Counted from the stretch's first letter, positions 11,334 to 23,614 are shown. The stretch: 64,000 nucleotides of DNA from Straminergon stramineum (GCA_963920665.1 OY987269.1:13332501-13396500); one strand, 5' to 3'. The notes: generated by a model from the letters alone, not told the origin. Numbers and translations are program-made.

Positions 11334-12135
11334 TTAGAGCCCTGTGTGCCCTGGCTCCCAACACTACTAGGAGTGCTAGCAGAATAGTAGTGAGAGAATA
11401 TCTCGAGGGAGCCAGGTGCATTGGTTGAATTTCTTTGACAAGAGTGATATATTGCCTAAATAAAAAAACAGGGAAGAGCTAGAAAAACATTGAACTGAGC
11501 ATTAAGGTATGTGGTGCAGAAACTACTCATTTAAGAGTAGTTTTGCTTCCACAATCAAACATTATAGTCTAAACAATTTAGATGATTTTTAAAGAGTAAG
11601 AAGAGAGGAAATGAATTGAGAAGCAATTGTTTTCATAATTTTTGCTAGTGTGCTAAATTAAATATGATTTTTTAAACACATCTACCATAGGGTGCTATTT
11701 ATGTTCATAAAGGACATCAATAAAAGGGAAGCATCCATCTTTGAATGGTGCAATTAGACCTACCAAATGTGAGTGGCATAATTTTAGGTGACCTCCCTTT
11801 GGTTCATGTATGGTCCTAGGAGGAGATAGAACTTGGCACACATGCCAACTTTTAAAAATTAGATTATAAAATTAGATCCGAAGGTTTGTTGATCAAGCTT
11901 TGACAACTCTTGAACTTAAAAATGAAAATATGATAAGAGCCTCATTAATTCTATGATTGCATTTATAGATTCTCTAAGTATGGTTTAAAATTTCATCATT
12001 CTCAACACCATTTCAAATCACGACCATATATCAAAGACATCATCAGAGGCATTGTTTTAACAATGTCAAACAACACTTTTTGTTCTACCTATAGGGCAAT
12101 TGTTAGAACACGCATAGAATTACTACCATCTACCT
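11334..12135. other. Intergenic, no feature recognised
   Basis: A short GC-richer stretch (11340-11420) with an inverted GGCTCCC/GGGAGCC pair follows the MITE cluster. The rest is AT-rich with no coding signal. Confidence 0.4.
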
Positions 12136-12957
12136 TAAGGTAAACCAACCTATGACAAGCAAACTACCCAATGCGGACACCTAGAAGATCACCCATTTAA
12201 GCCTAAAGGACGTTAAATCCTCCATTCGAACTGGGCCCGCAAGGGCAAGTTTACCTTGGGGAGGATGCAAGAAATTTTTTTTCACTTTTCCTTTTTTGCA
12301 AATTCTGAATTCATATTTGCAATCAGAGACTCCACATTAGCTAGGAGAGGTCTAGTACATACCCTAGACATGGCTCAAAATAGGGGGCATTTTTTACTTT
12401 TATCCCCGGATAACCAACAAAATTATCCTATAGGGCCTAATTCGAATGGAGGATTTAACGTCCTACTTTCAATCTTACATCAATCCATGGCAGATTTTCA
12501 CTAATAAATGGAATTAAGACTTCATTAGGTTTGTTAGTGGCCGAAATCAATGCCTTGGGTGATGTTGATGGAGTTATTAGTGATTGTTTTAGGACCTTGT
12601 ACCTTTCTAGTGTAAACATATTTCAAGAGCTAATTTTTTTATTCCTTTATGTCATAGCCATGTTAAAAAATATTGGGACCATGTTAGGAAATTTTGAGAC
12701 TGCTTTAGGTGATTAGATGACTATTATGGGTACTCTCTACGGTGATTTTGGGGTAGTCTATGTACAAACTATTTTGGGCCAATTGGGTAGCACACTTCAA
12801 ATAATATTCACAAATTGATAATTTGTCAAAAAAACAAAATTTCAATTGCTCTTTGCATTTCTCATGTTTATCTTTATATGCAGAAATAATTAATTTTTTT
12901 CAAAAGTATGAACATGGCAAATCAGCCATTGTGACTGTCATAGGCTGGTTTACTTTA
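12136..12957. mobile_element. AAGGTAAA-TIR element, copy 1, carrying a nested MITE
   Basis: The left end AAGGTAAACCAACCTATGAC pairs with the right end GTCATAGGCTGGTTTACTTT. The interior is collinear with the copy at 34363-35238 (AATCAATGCCTT, GTAGTCTA, AATTTGTCAAAAAAA in the same order). A MULE-like MITE sits inside at 12205-12466. After subtracting it the element is about 0.55 kb. It has no coding frame, and the duplication at its ends is not resolved. Confidence 0.7.
12205..12466. mobile_element. MULE-like MITE, copy 1
   Basis: The termini include AGGACGTTAAATCCTCCATT and AATGGAGGATTTAACGTCCT as an inverted pair of about 30 bp. The centre shares GCAAATTCTGAATTCATATT and a CTCAAAATAGGGGGCA block with the copy at 34377. 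Flanking 9-mers TTTAAGCCT and TTTCAATCT agree at 6 of 9 positions, consistent with a decayed 9-bp duplication. Confidence 0.75.
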
Positions 12958-13371
12958 GAGGATGAAGACTTGTGACTTTCCATCCAAAAAAATTCAGAGA
13001 CGTGTTTGCAACGCTTGGTGGTGGAAATATTGATTATTCTATAGAGGAGAATGATGCTTACCCTGTTCATCACAAAGATGCATTTCTCTTGTATTGAGTG
13101 TGTCACAGTATCATTTAGCTCCTTGCTTTTAGATCATGAAAATGCTATTTTTTCGAATTTGAACCCAACTAATGGTATGAAGTTGACATTCAAATCTAGT
13201 TTATACACAAATTTGCAATTTCGAAAATTCCTAGAGTTGCACATTTTATTGCAATTTGAATTCTTGAATTTGAATTATAGAATGACATGGAAATTTTGTT
13301 TACACCATAGTTTTATCCAATTGTGGTGAACACCTACAATGAATTTTCAGATTTTTATAATCCCTAAAGTT
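12958..13371. other. Intergenic, no feature recognised
   Basis: AT-rich sequence; the open frames here are not convincing. Confidence 0.4.
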
Positions 13372-14378
13372 TTAACCCCTAAAGTTCTTTCATATTTAGA
13401 GGCCCAAAATTGCTTCAAAGTACTAGTCTCCAAAGCAAGGATAAAATCTTCATCTATGTTTAGTTTTTAACAAACCTAACCATAGGATACTTTAGTTAAC
13501 TTGTTGGAGTGCACCCTCCTAGAATTTCAGAATAAAAGACCTTACTAATTGCAAGATCATGATGATTGGGTTGCAAAAATAAATATTTTCAAATCTTCCC
13601 AAATGGTTAGATTTCATCTTTCAAATATTTTATCCAAAAATGTGTAGATCCTACAATTTGAAACTCTACATGATATGTTGAAGAAATAATTAGAGAATAT
13701 GTATAAGAAGTTTTCCAAAAAAATTTGATATTCATGCTTGAAAGAAATAGTAAATAGAAGGAAGTAGAGAATGCTCTAAAATACTAAATTGTTAAGAATT
13801 TAGTTATGGAATAGTTAAGAATTTAGTTATGGAATAGTTAAGAATTCAGTTATGGAATAGTTAAGAATTCAGTTATGGAATTCAAAAATGCCAATCTCAC
13901 TAGTTGTAATGTAGTAATAAACAATCTATATCCAATATTTTTATTTTATTTCCAAAAATATGAAAAATTGAGTTGAATAAAGGACTTTAAAGTTTATTTT
14001 AGGGTAGAGATCCCTACACTACCCACAAACTAAAATTCTTCATAACTTTTATCTTGTTCATCAAAATGGAATGATTCATTGCTTTCTACATATGTATAAA
14101 TCTAGAAAACCATTTTCATATTTTTATTTTTTTTAAAAGTGATTTTTTCTTATCTGCCCAATTTGAATAGGTTGAGAAAGAAACTATGCATTATATAATG
14201 ATTTTTTAATTCTACAATCAAAAGTTATAAAAATTGTTGTGCTTTAAAGAGTTTAAGAAATTTTTTGACCACATGTTGTGTGAAAATTTCAAAGCAAAAT
14301 ATTTGAAATTTTGTACTTGGTGAGTTGCTTAAAATTTCTATGTTATTGAAAAATATTGTTTGGTCCATTAGGGGTTAA
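13372..14378. mobile_element. TTAA/CCCCTAAA element (piggyBac-type MITE) no. 1
   Basis: It begins TTAACCCCTAAAG and ends GGTCCATTAGGGGTTAA. It is homologous to the elements at 23615 and 51163 (the block around ACTAAATTGT.AAGAATTT). Inside is a tandem array of four 23-bp units at 13791-13882 (GTTAAGAATTTAGTTATGGA core), found only in this copy. It is non-coding. Confidence 0.75.
13791..13882 (+). repeat. Tandem repeat, 23 bp x 4
   Basis: Four nearly identical 23-bp units (GTTAAGAATTTAGTTATGGA plus ATA). The last two differ by a single T-to-C change. The related elements at 23615 and 51163 have one unit, so this is a local expansion. Confidence 0.9.
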
Positions 14379-15474
14379 AGAGTGCACTTTGAATTTTGTG
14401 AGAGTTTAGGTAGGTTCTATGACTTTAATTTCTTCATTAATTTTTTAGGATAATTTACAATTATCAAGTTCTACAAGCAAAGTTTTGTTTCATGTCATTC
14501 TAATAAAAATGGGAAAAAAGAAATTGGATTTCAATGCCAAAGTGGGTTGCTAAAAGTATTTAGTTTTAAAATTCATTTTTTCTTTATTTTATTGGATAGA
14601 TTCATTTGATATGCACAGAAGGGTGTTTTCATGCTGTAACACTCCAAAAAAGCAATCATAAATTGACAATTTTGCAATTTTTGCAACTTGGACACTTCTT
14701 TGTGAACTACATGCTTTATGAAATGTTTATTATTTTTGGATTCTATATTTAGATGTTGGCTTCTTTAGATTTCTAAAATTGGATAATTTTGAAATTAGAA
14801 AATCTCCCAAACAAAGTCTTTATATGGCTTACCAAACTAAAATAAAAAAAAAATGTTTTTTTCGGTACTTCCCTGATAGAGTCAGAGTAGATTCTATTTC
14901 CCTTTCAAAATTTGTACTTATGTATTATAGATAAAGAATATTTTTGTTAAGAACAAAAATATGAACTTATAGAGAGACTATGATGTAAAAAATCAACTTA
15001 AAAAGAGAATATGTTGTGAAAAACATCCATAGACGTCTGCACAGGTTTGTAATATGACACCAAAACTGGAGATCAAAGAACAATGATCTATTCCAAGTAG
15101 TCATAAAAAAGGAATTAAAGTACATCAATAACTGAGAAACAAGTTACAAGTGTAACTATATTGAAACGATATGGTTTCAGCAAAAACACCCATCCTGCCA
15201 ATATTTTTATAAAAAAAAAAAAAAAAAAAACCCGGGAAAAAAGACCATCCAGCTAGTAAGTCGGCCGATAAGGAAGAGCCAGACTGGTGTAACCAAGGTC
15301 GAAATGCCAGTACCCTTGCAACTAGATGGATCTCCAGTGACCCACAATCAACAGAAGTGAACTAAGTAGAGACGTGTATAAATGACTTTTTGAGCAAAAC
15401 TCGAAATGGGATTTAAACACAAAACGTTGCCAACAACTAGTATCTTCAACCGCTTGTAGAGTGAAATAGGAATT
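14379..15474. other. Intergenic, decayed repeat sequence
   Basis: No gene. A run of about 20 A residues near 15210 is followed by CCCGGG. Several AT-rich stretches resemble the interiors of the TTAA elements (for example around 14640-14860) but have no recognisable termini. Confidence 0.4.
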
Positions 15475-15960
15475 TCTGAAAAAATTCCCGAGAGGTGGTA
15501 GTCCTCACTTGTACCCATGTAAACCAGCAAACAGTTAGTGTGCCAATTAACGTGTACGAGGTGTCTTCAGAATACCACTACTTGTTATCGTAAAATCACA
15601 AGAAAATAATTTCAATCCTACTCACAACCAACGTTAAAACGTGTAAGCAAATCCAAAACAAACCATAGTTTTGTCACGGATTTTAAACAACACCTGTTGA
15701 CCGCTGTTCTGGGAACCAAGCACCATGTTTAGCAAATGCGAATCTGAAATGCTAATCTCGAAATATGACCACGTGAAGCCAGCACAACCAAAGTTCTAGT
15801 AAAGCAGGAAGCAAACCGCCAGAATGCCAAAGGCACAATGACTCCTCTGTAATTTTTCAAAAAAACCACATAGCCCTGGCGGGACATGGAGGCAAGGCGG
15901 CTTGGGTGCATTCACGCAGCCAGTGGACAACTTTGAAAATCGACTTTAAACTTGTAGTTA
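15475..15960. repeat. Dispersed repeat, copy 1 (second copy at ~24965)
   Basis: It shares ordered blocks with 24965-25440: GAGGTGGTAG.CCTCACTTGT, ACGAGGTGTCT, AACTTGTTATCG (here TACTTGTTATCG), TGCATTCACG, and TTAAGGCACA.GCCCCAA (here running on to about 15975). No coding frame or intact terminus is visible. It may be a fragment of a larger element such as an LTR. Confidence 0.6.
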
Positions 15961-15975
15961 AGGCACAAGCCCCAA

Positions 15976-16376
15976 CTAACCGTCAAATGTAGAATATTAA
16001 TATGGATGAGTGAAAAGAAACAACGTGGTGTTTCTGACCACCGTGTAAGGAGCATACAGAGGATCAAGGTTTGATCAACCGTCGTCCTTGGATTTAGTCC
16101 GTTCAAAAAAATGAATGATGATGGAACTATAGCTTGGTTAATTCGTCCCTAATCTGGAAAAATCAGCTTATGTGCACATATGCCAGCATAGTATATGCAC
16201 ATATAAAAAATAAGCTTTTAAAATAGTATGATAAAAGAAGTATTTATCCCTATATTTTTCCTTCGAAGCAGCAGTAGACATTTAGCAAAGAATACGTAAG
16301 TATACTTAGAATTTATGTCCAAAAAAAGAAAAAAAGAAAAAAAGAAAAATAAAATAAAATAAAATAAAAATAAAAT

Positions 16377-16424
<48 letters not shown>

Positions 16425-17295
16425 AAGAAATCAACTTGATTCCACAATTTAATAATAAAAAATCACTTATTTGTAGATTGAAGGAAAATGAAACACTTTT
16501 CAATTCAAATTTTTAAATAATTTTCTAATATTTTTTATATAGAATTAAAATATAAAAGAAATCAAACAATATTTTTGGCACTTTTCTATATTTAGATTTT
16601 TTAAATTGGATCTCAAAATTATCTTGTAATTTAAGGTCCAAGTGTAAAAAAATTCATTATATGCATATTTTTCTATTTGTTTATGATTTAATTCACTTTC
16701 AACAACTATTGTAGTTAGAAGTTATTTTGAAACAATTTTAGAATAGTTTTGAAAGAGGGGTTCTAAATCCCTAAATATTTGCAATGAAGCCTTTGTCAAT
16801 TTTTTAGAAAGGCACATCTTATATAAATATACATTAAACTTTCTATTAAGAAATTTTTATAATTTTAATTTTGTAAGAATTCATTAGAAAATGTGTTTGA
16901 AAATGATCATCATAGTAATAATTTCCCTATGCGTACAATGTACACTAAAAATATAGTACTATTTCCAAGGTCATTTGAGTAACTATAGCATGAAAATGCC
17001 CACAAAACTTTTGAACCAAATATTCCATTATGGCTTAAACCCCTCAAGTCCCAAGAGTCCCCTCGTGGGATTCTTGAAGGTTTGGGTAGGTACCAATGAT
17101 CTCAATTTTGAGAAGGATTTTCTAAAACTTTTTTATTTTCTAGGTAGGATAACAAATCAATTAGCTTTTTAAGGATGTTTTTTTTTTCAATTGGTGCGTA
17201 GGAGCAAAGCTTATGCCACAAAAAGCCTAGAATAGACAAGGGTGGGCAACAACAACAAAACAAAACTTGAAATAATTAAAAAAAAATCGTATAGA
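15976..17295. other. Intergenic with simple-sequence tract
   Basis: Apart from the A-rich and (AT)n tract at 16320-16420, this is featureless AT-rich DNA. Open frames across the tract are low complexity. Confidence 0.5.
16320..16420. repeat. Poly-purine (A3-7G) then (AT)n microsatellite
   Basis: Runs of AAAAAAAG change to AAAAT repeats and then about 21 AT dinucleotides (16379-16420). Confidence 0.95.
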
Positions 17296-17298
17296 TTA

Positions 17299-17477
17299 CA
17301 CTACAAGAGAAAGGGATATTTAAAGCAAGTTTTTAAGTATAGTCCTAGACATAAGATTTTAAGTAATGACCTTTAAGGGGATTTTTACTAAAAATCCCCT
17401 TAAAGGTCATTACTTAAAATCTTATGTCTAGGACTATACTTAAAAACTCGCTTTAAATATCCCTTTCTCTTGTAGTG
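17299..17477. mobile_element. CACTA-type MITE, 179 bp, near-perfect palindrome
   Basis: It begins CACTACAAGAGAAAGGG and ends CCCTTTCTCTTGTAGTG. The TTA duplication at 17296-17298 and 17478-17480 is intact. The two arms of about 85 bp are almost identical, so the whole unit would form one hairpin. The CACTA terminus and 3-bp duplication place it with En/Spm elements. The near identity of the arms suggests it is young. Confidence 0.92.
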
Positions 17478-17480
17478 TTA

Positions 17481-17932
17481 TAATTTGTATATGTATAAAG
17501 ATTTGATTAATTACATTTGGATAAGAAATGTGAAAGTTATGAAGCTTCTTGTTTTGTGGGCAATCTTAGAGATTTCTTGAAAGAATGTCTTTTAGATCCA
17601 TCTTTTAACTCAATTTCAACAATTTAAAAGAAAAAGTTATACATGGTTTAGTTTGCTTTGTAGAACAATTTCACCATTGGGATTAGTGTGTTCAATTCTA
17701 TCTTAGAGCTATCCTTCTATCTTGTATTTACTTCAACTTACCAATATTTTCAAATTAATAATGAAATGATAAGGTTGTCTTTGAATTTCTTTCTCCAAAC
17801 TCTTAGCTTAATTTTCAATATGAAAAAATATATATATTCAAAATTTGTAGTTCAAAATTTTTTAATTAAGAGGATTCAAAGCCTTGTAATGAATTTAGGT
17901 TGGCTAGGAACAAAAAACAAAATTTCTTCACT
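17481..17932. other. Intergenic, no feature recognised
   Basis: AT-rich sequence; the frame at 17688-17936 runs into the next element's terminus and has no domain. Confidence 0.4.
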
Positions 17933-18506
17933 TTAACCCCTAAAGGACTGAGGCACATTTGGATAGAAATTGTCAAAAACTACCACTTTTTAGGGTAGCA
18001 AGAGAAAAATGAAAAAAGAAGTTTAAAAATAAATAAATTAAACCATACAAATTTGTACTAGACTTCTTTGGAAACATGTGGAAAAAAATTTAGAAACTTT
18101 GATTGCACAAATTGAAAGATTATAACGTTCGAAGTTAGGTGAAAAAGTTTTTTTCCAACCTTGTCTGACAAGGCCTTCAAACTTTAACTCCTTCTAGAAT
18201 GAGATTCTATAATAAACATGTTTATTTTTTTAACATTTGCATCTTGTATCATGTAAGCTATACACCTACCAAATTTCAAAATCATAATGAGAGTTTTGCA
18301 CATGCTACCCGGAATTGCCCAAGCTACCTGCAAAGTTTAGAGCAACATAACTTTTGATCCGGGCACCTGATCAGGAAAAAAATTAAATTTTCAGGAAGGG
18401 GTGGTGTAGCTGCACATCACGACCATCCGACCAAAAATGACTTCGTGGGAACCTACCCAAGATTCCTTGCGTATATTGAATAAACACTTGGTCCTTTAGA
18501 GGTTAA
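17933..18506. mobile_element. TTAA/CCCCTAAA element no. 2 (574 bp)
   Basis: TTAACCCCTAAAGGAC at the start and GTCCTTTAGAGGTTAA at the end. It is collinear with the longer element at 35958 (shared GTCAAAAACT.CCACTTTTTA, then GTTAGGTGAAAAAGTTTTTT, then AACTTTTGATCCGGGCACC). It is non-coding. Confidence 0.85.
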
Positions 18507-19045
18507 ATACTATTTTATCTTATGATTGATATAGTCAAAAGTTTATGAAATCTTCTCTAGGAATGCTTATACTAGTCTAGTGCTACATCCTATGGTTTCA
18601 ATACTTTTGGCATATAATCCTAAAGTAATGAAGAAAACTATGGAAATAGTTATGAAGTAAAATGCAAGTAGTTGCAAATTTTTTTTAAGACAATGAAGTA
18701 TGTATAGCCAACGTGAATCCAACATCCATTGGATGCAAAGTTTTACAAGATAACGAGAATATCAAAATGTTACCCAAGTAAGAGTTTGAACTCAAAGATA
18801 CTTTATATGAGAAAATTGAAATTTCCCTCTTATAAACTTGCTACCTCTACATTATATTCTTTAAATAGAGTTGCTTATTATCTACTCCCCTCTCCCTCCC
18901 AAGCTCCCTAAATCATTATTTCTATTTCCTTCCTTCTTTCCTACCTTAGAGCTCGATGATCCATTTTTATGGATTTGCAACAGATGACATTAAATTGAGG
19001 TAGAATATGATATATATGTATATATTGTATCATACCTTGTGCACT
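18507..19045. other. Intergenic, no feature recognised
   Basis: AT-rich sequence without a gene or repeat that I can define. Confidence 0.4.
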
Positions 19046-19048
19046 TAT

Positions 19049-19126
19049 CACTAGTAGAAAATTGTGTTGGAGTGAACAAAAGTTAGGTGATATTTTTGTT
19101 CACTGCAACACAATTTTCTTCTAGTG
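19049..19126. mobile_element. CACTA-type mini-MITE, 78 bp
   Basis: CACTAGTAGAAAATTGTGTT pairs with AACACAATTTTCTTCTAGTG; the TAT duplication is intact at 19046-19048 and 19127-19129. The loop between the arms is about 13 bp. This is one of the shortest intact elements in the window. Confidence 0.92.
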
Positions 19127-19523
19127 TATTGATATAATATGGATTGAAGAGAATCCTTAACAATCAAATTATGTTCTACAACATGCTTAGATTCTAGACC
19201 AGATGATGAGGAATATATTGAATTTAGGATTGAAGTAGAAGTTCTCTAAATTAACACTTTGCTACCCTACTAATTGTGTGGTTCAAAAAATTATATTTTG
19301 GGGATTAAAATGTCAGTCCACTTGGGGGTGAAAACTAGCCCAAGTTTTTTAATACTTCCTCATTTACAAAATTATTTTCCACATTCCTTTAAATTTTTGG
19401 TACCAAAATGATCTTTCCATTGCTCAAAAATGATCATTTTTGTTTAAGATTGAAGACTTATTGAATGGATAACAACTCTAATAAAATATTTTAAAAATGG
19501 TTGAAGTAACATTATTTTCAACC

Positions 19524-20823
19524 TTAACCCCTAAATGTAAAAACTGCATTTGTTGTCAACATAGCAATTTTGGGCAACTTCCTAGGAATGGAACTCTTCC
19601 TTTTTTTCTCTTTGAAAATTTCACACAACATGTACCCAAGAAATAGCTTTAAGTCCCAACAATTTTCATAACTTTTGACAAAATGGTTAAAAAGTTATTG
19701 CATGATTTGTCATTTTCATTGCTCGGCAAGCAGCCTGGAGAGCTCAAAAAATTTCTTTAAAAAAATCAGTTTTTAAGAAATAAAAATTTCTTTTAAAAAA
19801 TAAGTTTTTAAAAAAATAAAAATTTGAAATTGGTTCTCTAGATTTATATATGCGTGGGAAGCTTTACATCACTACATTCTAATCAATGAGATGAAAGTTA
19901 TGAAGAGTTTGTGGTAGGTATGGAGTCTTTTTTCTTTTCTTTTTTGACACAAATGAAATAGAATTGCATTGCAAATAAAGAATGCAAACATGGCAACCAT
20001 GGCTCAGAACACGACACCAAAGACAAACACAAACAACTAGACAGTGGACCAATGGAGAGCTTTCACATTGATATGGAGTCTTTGAAAAACATAACCATAC
20101 CTGCAAACTAAAACTCCTTGTAACTTCCATCTCAATAATCTAAATGGAATTATTCAAAGCTTCCATTAGAGAAATTTTGTATTCTCCAGAGAGTTGTTAA
20201 GGTTTGACAAGCCACTCTATTTCAAGATCCCTACAAGGCTACTAAAAGAATAGAATCTCTTACAAAAATAAGATTCACCTTGTGTGAATATTGGGAATGA
20301 AAGGCAGTATATCTTAATTTTCTATATTTTTTAATTTAATATTGTAGTTGCCATAACCCTCCTCCATTAAACTACTCATGTACCAATGCTTGAGTACCAA
20401 TGCTTTGACAAGTGGCAGGACAATGATTAGCAGAAATAGGAGAAAAATTCCTGCGGAGGAAAAAAGAAAGTAATGTTGGGGTCCCTTTTGGTGCTTCTAA
20501 ACAACCCTGTGGAGAGTTGAAATTTTCTCTAATGCCATATTAATATATAAATCTAGGGAACTAATTTCAATTTTTTTAAAGTGATTTTTGAAGAAGTTTT
20601 TTGAGCTGTCCAGGTTGCCTACTAAGCAATGAAAATGACATATCATGCAATAGCTTTTCAACCATGTAGTCAAAAGTTATGAAAATTGTTGGGACTTAAA
20701 GCTACTCTTTGGACACATGCTGTGTGAAAATTTCAGCAAAACAAAAACAAAAACTCCATTCATAGTGAGTTGCCTAAAATCACTATGTTGCCAAAAAGTA
20801 CAGTTTGGGCATTTAGGGTTTAA
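19524..20823. mobile_element. TTAA/CCCCTAAA element no. 3, foldback (1.3 kb)
   Basis: It starts TTAACCCCTAAATG and ends CATTTAGGGTTTAA. The termini are inverted copies for at least 60 bp (AACATAGCAATTTTGGGCAAC against GCCTAAAATCACTATGTTGC), and homologous blocks continue inward (ATTGCATGATTTGTCATTTT against GACATATCATGCAATAGC). It looks like two half-elements head to head. No coding frame is supported. Confidence 0.75.
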
Positions 20824-21292
20824 TTCCAAACATTTTTACTATTGGAAAATCATTTTGGAATGGTGGGAGTAATTTTTTTGATATTCACACAATACTCTAT
20901 GAATTTTAAAAGTTGAAAACATAGATAACCTATTCATGCCCCCCCTAGATTCCCTTTATCAAACACCTATAAAATACAAAATACTCAATTCCCACTAGTT
21001 GCTCCAAAGAACTCTTCACCTTCTATTGGTTCCTCTTGAAACCTTAAGCTAGTTCAAGGTGAAGGTGGGAAGGCCAAAATGTAAATGACAGAATTAGAAA
21101 AGGCTTAATCATGGAGCTTTCGACCTTATATTGCAAAGCCTTGCGATGGCATCTAGATTGGTTGCACACTTCACCTTGTGTGTGGGCATCGCCTATGAGG
21201 CTATGATGAAGTCACACCTATGGTCTGAATAGATTTGAGGATAGGTTTCTTCAGGGTTTTGACAAAGCTCCTATTCCAAGAATTATCTCTAA
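20824..21292. other. Intergenic, no feature recognised
   Basis: AT-rich sequence with a few moderate-GC stretches and no open frame worth reporting. Confidence 0.4.
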
Positions 21293-21949
21293 GAGACCCC
21301 TACATTTTTTTTTGTCAAATTATACTCAAAACTGTCTTCTCTATTGCAAAGAGCAAAAATCTTTGATTCTTGTTTTGCATATCCAACCCAAGGACCTTGC
21401 ACTAGACTAGTATGACAATATGCAGAAGAAATTTCATAAACTTTGGCTATATAGATTGTTAGATATTTGTGTGTATAGTGAAAAAACAAGTTTTTGTGCA
21501 CCTTGTGTGAATAGATTATGAGACCTTGAATCTTCTCAACTCTAAATTCTTTACTAGAGAGTTGAATTAAAATTTTTATTATGAAGAATTAAATTGAAAG
21601 TCTAGAAATTTTAGGAAAAAAGGTTGAGTTTTATTCTTTAAAAAATTATTAAGTAGAATTAAATACAAGATAGAGATAAAATCTTAATCATTAATTGCTC
21701 TAAGAAGGAATTGAAACAAATGAATATTGATGGGAAGATTGTTCTAACTATCAATTTAATCTTGTGGAACCTTTTTTTGAAACGTGAAAATTGAGAAAAA
21801 AAAACAAGTCCATACATTATTTTTCCAAGAAGATGCTATAATTTCTTGCAAATACAAGATGCTCCACAATTTTCTCATAAATTATTCAAATAGAATAAAA
21901 TAAACTCCTATTTGTCTCTCAAGGGGACAAATGATCCTATAGGGGTTAA
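21293..21949. mobile_element. TTAA/CCCCTAAA element no. 4, left end decayed
   Basis: The right end is GATCCTATAGGGGTTAA (TTAA at 21946-21949). The left end reads ACCCCTAC without an intact TTAA. It is homologous to the element at 45118 (ACTCAAAACTG; ACTAG.ATGA; AAGAAATTTCA.AAACTTT; TAGATTG..AGATAT). Confidence 0.65.
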
Positions 21950-22093
21950 CCATAGAAGGATGCTTAAGCCAAAATGTGGCTAATGGATGATTTTCAAGAT
22001 TCTTGCAAAAATGAAGAATGTACCTATTGGTCCATTCAATGGAACATATTTGGCAAAGTACCTTGGTGATAGGACCCATATTTTTAGGGTTGA
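21946..22093. mobile_element. Short TTAA element (148 bp), shares TTAA with its neighbour
   Basis: It begins TTAACCATAGAAGGATG and ends AGGGTTGA (TTAA decayed to TTGA). The interior matches the 149-bp elements at 37499 and 53727 (GGATGA.TT, TGTA.CTATTGGTCCA). The first TTAA is shared with the preceding element, so one may have inserted into the other's target duplication. Confidence 0.65.
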
Positions 22094-23614
22094 CTTTGAA
22101 AAATGACTTTTGGATGACCTTCGACACTCTTACGAGATGAATAAGTAGTTTTTCATCGAATTTTTTTATAGCCTTTGTTGATTGTTTTTGCAAGAAGGTG
22201 GTGTTAGAAATTCTTTTTGTAAGGAATTCTTGACTTTTCTACATAGGTAGTTGCTTAACCCCTAGAGTACCAAATGATTGCAATAAATTTCAAGTAGTTG
22301 CATATGAAGTCAATTTTGGTTGGATGTTTACAAAATTTTGATGCAAGGTGTGAGTATATATCCCCTTGACAATGGTGCTAGTTGTGAGCCCATAAATGCG
22401 AGCTTATGAGTAGTGAGCCTACATTATAGGTACCTATAATATAGATACCACACACTATAGAAGGTGTATGTATCATAAAACACCTATAATATGGGTATTT
22501 GTAACATATATACTCTATAATCATTGACAGTTTCTATGGTATATACACTTATAACATAGGTGTGTAGTATTATAGGCTCATGGGCTCACACTCCTATGCT
22601 CACATAATAGCAACCCTCTCCCATCGGTGGCAATTCAATTTTTTCCCAATTGGGTACCCTTGTCAAAAGTTTTGTTGCCCTGAACTTATTGGATAGCCCA
22701 AGTAGCTTTAGGTAACAATCATGTGCAAAACTCTTTTTCTATTTTTGAAATTTGGCAAGTATTTAACTAACATGATTTAGGATGCAATTGTCAACAAAAC
22801 AAACATGTATAGTGCAAGAATTGCACTGTAGGAGTAGTTAAAGTCTATTGTCATAATTCCTCAATTTGTACATCCAAAGGTTTAAAAAATATTTACAATA
22901 AATTCTTGTAGTACAAATTTTTATGGTTGAATTTCAATTTTTTTCTTTTTTTCTTTTAACTTGAAGTTGGAAAAAGACTGAGGTATATATCAAGTAGAAA
23001 TTGTCAAAAATTGCCACAAATCGGTGAATCCATGGATCACCATGTAAAGTATTTTAGCAACTTCAAGCTCTTCACTCTTGACGTGGATTTGAGCAATAGA
23101 AAGAATCCTTTTTGAATTTGATCCCAACCAATGAAATGAAGATAATAGTGAAGTTTAGCTTCTGCCCCAACTTGAATAACTTGAAAAATTCCTGAAATTC
23201 AATATTTTATTGTAATTCAAACTTTGAACCTATAACCATAGTCTCTTAATTTCTGATTATAAAAAGACACGATCAATATTTTTACTCCATGATATTCTTC
23301 ACTATCACACACACATGTAGGAATTTTCAGATTTCGGAACTAATTTTGCATTTCTTTTGAATTTTCTTCATTGTTTCCTTCAACAAATCGTGGTAATTTC
23401 AAATTTTTGCAAAAAAATCTAAGTTTCTTCTGACTTCTTGAAAACATATCTTGAGAAGAAAATGCTTTTTCGATACTTCCCTGATAATTTCAGGGTAGAT
23501 TCTATGTCCATATCAAAACTCATACTCAATTTAGGAAATAGGAGTTATTCTTGATTTTACTCAAGAATCCAACTTTTTCACAGAGAGTACTATAGTACTA
23601 TAACCTAGTTGTAT
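22094..23614. other. Intergenic with a possible unpaired TTAACCCCTA terminus
   Basis: A TTAACCCCTAGAG end lies at 22255-22267 with no partner found. An inverted pair GTGAGCCCAT / ATGGGCTCAC at about 22384 and 22589 bounds a roughly 206-bp MITE-like unit rich in CTATAATAT motifs. The remainder (22600-23614) resembles TTAA-element interiors but has no clear ends. Confidence 0.45.

Noticed and set aside
16306..16503. Open frame across the (AT)n tract
   Set aside because: It is a translated microsatellite (repeated Tyr-Ile), not a protein.
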